Shown here one piece after another: positions 62,993 through 64,000 of a stretch of 64,000 nucleotides of DNA (position 1 is the stretch's first letter; each line of letters opens with the position of its first letter). Location: NCBI RefSeq assembly GCF_965227735.1, contig NZ_OZ245776.1, forward strand, positions 5,580,001 through 5,644,000. Reading direction: 5' to 3'. The notes beneath the pieces were generated by a model. It was not told the origin of the DNA. It did not search any database and worked only from the letters and a program-made list of their open reading frames with translations. This DNA is from Larkinella sp965227735. GTDB taxonomy: Bacteria; Bacteroidota; Bacteroidia; Cytophagales; Spirosomataceae. The position numbers and the translations under genes were made by a program.

Positions 62993-64000
62993 TCAAATCC
63001 GCTCAATCAACTCCGCTACTTTCCGCACCGGCTTGCCCGTGATGTGGTCGATAATCGCCTTGGCGTGGTCGCGGCCGTTTTCGATGAACACTTTTTCGGT
63101 GTAAATCCCGGCCATCACCGTGCCGCAGACGTACAGACCCGGTACGTTGGTTTCGAAGGTTTCCTTGTCGTAGGTCGGCACCTGGGTTTCGGGGTTCAGC
63201 GCAACGCCACACTCTTTCAGCAGGTCGGCATCAGGAATGTAGCCGGTCAGCATGAGCACAAAATCGGCGGGCAGTTCGCTTTCTTCACCGGTTTCCAACT
63301 GAGTCAGACACACTTTTCCGGGTTCGATGCGGTTTACGGAGGTGCTAAAGCGGGTGTGAATTTTTCCTTCCTTGACCCGGTTTTTAACATCAGGCACCAG
63401 CCAGTATTTAACGGTTTTCCGGAAATCATCGGCCCGGTGAACAATCGTCACGTGGGCATCGGCCCGGTACAGTTCCAGAGCCGCTTCCACTGCCGAGTTC
63501 GACGCGCCGATGATAACGACGTTGGTGTAGGAATACTGAAACGGTTCGTCGTAATAATGGCTGACATGCGGCAAATCCTCCCCCGGAATCGCCAGCGTGC
63601 GGGGTTTGTCGAAATAACCCGTCGCCAGAATGATTTTGTGCGCCTGATAGGTGCGGTCGTTGGTCGTGAAAACCGTAAACAGGTCTACCGATTCCTTGTC
63701 TTCTTCCTGGGGTGGTTGATACCGGGTGATGTGCTTGACTTCCGTGAACAGCTTGAAATTCAGCTTAAAATAACCGGCTACTTTCCGGTAATACTGCAAG
63801 GCTTCGGTGCGGTTGGCTTTCACGCCCGCAATCGGAAACGGAATGCCGCCGATCTCGATGTTTTCGGCCGTCGAGAAAAACCGCATCATTTTCGGATACC
63901 GGCGGATGGATTCAGTCAGGCTGCCTTTTTCCAGAATCAGATGGCTCAGTCCGGCTTTGGAAGCTTCGATAGCGGCCGCCAGACCGCAAGGCCCTCCGCC
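62993..64000 (-). CDS. ypdA: YpdA-family FAD/NADPH-dependent reductase, truncated by the window edge
   Basis: 336 codons of a flavoprotein whose 5' end lies beyond 64000. The frame is open to the edge and begins inside the FAD-binding loop (GGGPCGLAAAIEASKAG); a Met at 63889 is internal, not the start. The second Rossmann motif for NADPH is VVIIGASNSAVEAALEL, and a C-terminal GLYVCGTVMAGIYTEKVFIENGRDH segment is typical of YpdA-type bacillithiol disulfide reductases. It may keep bacillithiol reduced in the cytoplasm. No bacillithiol synthesis gene is in the window. Its stop is 22 bases from the stop of the convergent TPR kinase. Confidence 0.9.
   Translation of the reverse strand, partial: GGGPCGLAAAIEASKAGLSHLILEKGSLTESIRRYPKMMRFFSTAENIEIGGIPFPIAGVKANRTEALQYYRKVAGYFKLNFKLFTEVKHITRYQPPQEEDKESVDLFTVFTTNDRTYQAHKIILATGYFDKPRTLAIPGEDLPHVSHYYDEPFQYSYTNVVIIGASNSAVEAALELYRADAHVTIVHRADDFRKTVKYWLVPDVKNRVKEGKIHTRFSTSVNRIEPGKVCLTQLETGEESELPADFVLMLTGYIPDADLLKECGVALNPETQVPTYDKETFETNVPGLYVCGTVMAGIYTEKVFIENGRDHAKAIIDHITGKPVRKVAELIERI

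Overview
The window reads as chromosomal DNA of a Bacteroidota bacterium, most likely order Cytophagales near Spirosoma, Larkinella or Rudanella. The reasons are SusC/SusD-type and other TonB-dependent receptors, a DUF4249 lipoprotein, DUF4097 proteins, a sensor with reg_prop repeats and a Y_Y_Y domain, a probable type IX secretion (T9SS) tail, a YpdA-type reductase, little evidence of Shine-Dalgarno sites, and TAnnTTTG-like promoter elements. No rRNA, tRNA, CRISPR array or intact transposase was seen. The placement is inferred from gene content, not from a marker gene.

Layout. 1-160: REP-like palindromes. 0.3-4.5 kb: acetoacetyl-CoA synthetase and an RsuA/RluB-type pseudouridine synthase with a very long charged N-terminus. 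4.6-12.3 kb: a signalling block (REC-Hpt protein, CHASE3 hybrid kinase, CheR, CheB, REC-histidine kinase, single-domain REC). 12.4-14.9 kb: copZ-copA copper export operon. 14.9-17.5 kb: repeat clusters, a double SnoaL protein and a Gfo/Idh/MocA oxidoreductase. 17.9-21.3 kb: TonB receptor plus DUF4249 lipoprotein. 21.5-24.0 kb: an AT-rich two-gene cassette (envelope coiled-coil protein and intracellular-type subtilisin). 24.0-30.8 kb: helix-hairpin-helix outer-membrane protein, PPK2, MsrA lipoprotein, an OmpR-type two-component system and a small secreted protein behind an 11-bp repeat array. 30.9-33.7 kb: ECF sigma / HEAT-repeat membrane protein / two DUF4097 proteins. 34.0-44.7 kb: beta-barrel protein, prolyl oligopeptidase, SusD/SusC pair and a probable T9SS esterase. 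44.9-48.4 kb: propeller-type sensor kinase with a ModE-like regulator. 48.6-50.3 kb: two ferritin-like exported proteins. 50.3-51.2 kb: nearly 1 kb with no convincing gene but several hairpins. 51.2-56.0 kb: amino-deoxysugar and glycosyltransferase operon. 56.2-64.0 kb: alpha-L-rhamnosidase-like protein, metallophosphatase, TPR histidine kinase and an edge-truncated YpdA-like reductase.

Common themes are dense phosphorelay signalling, envelope nutrient uptake and glycan work. Many gene ends carry long inverted repeats, some without a U-tract. The strongest candidates for something undescribed are the AT-rich subtilisin cassette, the CheR/CheB phosphorelay block that shows no chemoreceptor, the four-copy 11-bp operator-like array next to an OmpR-type system, a repeat that appears to have supplied the end of a coding sequence, and the gene-free hairpin region at 50.7 kb. 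GC statements come from counting single sampled lines by eye. Family assignments come from motif recognition without database searches.
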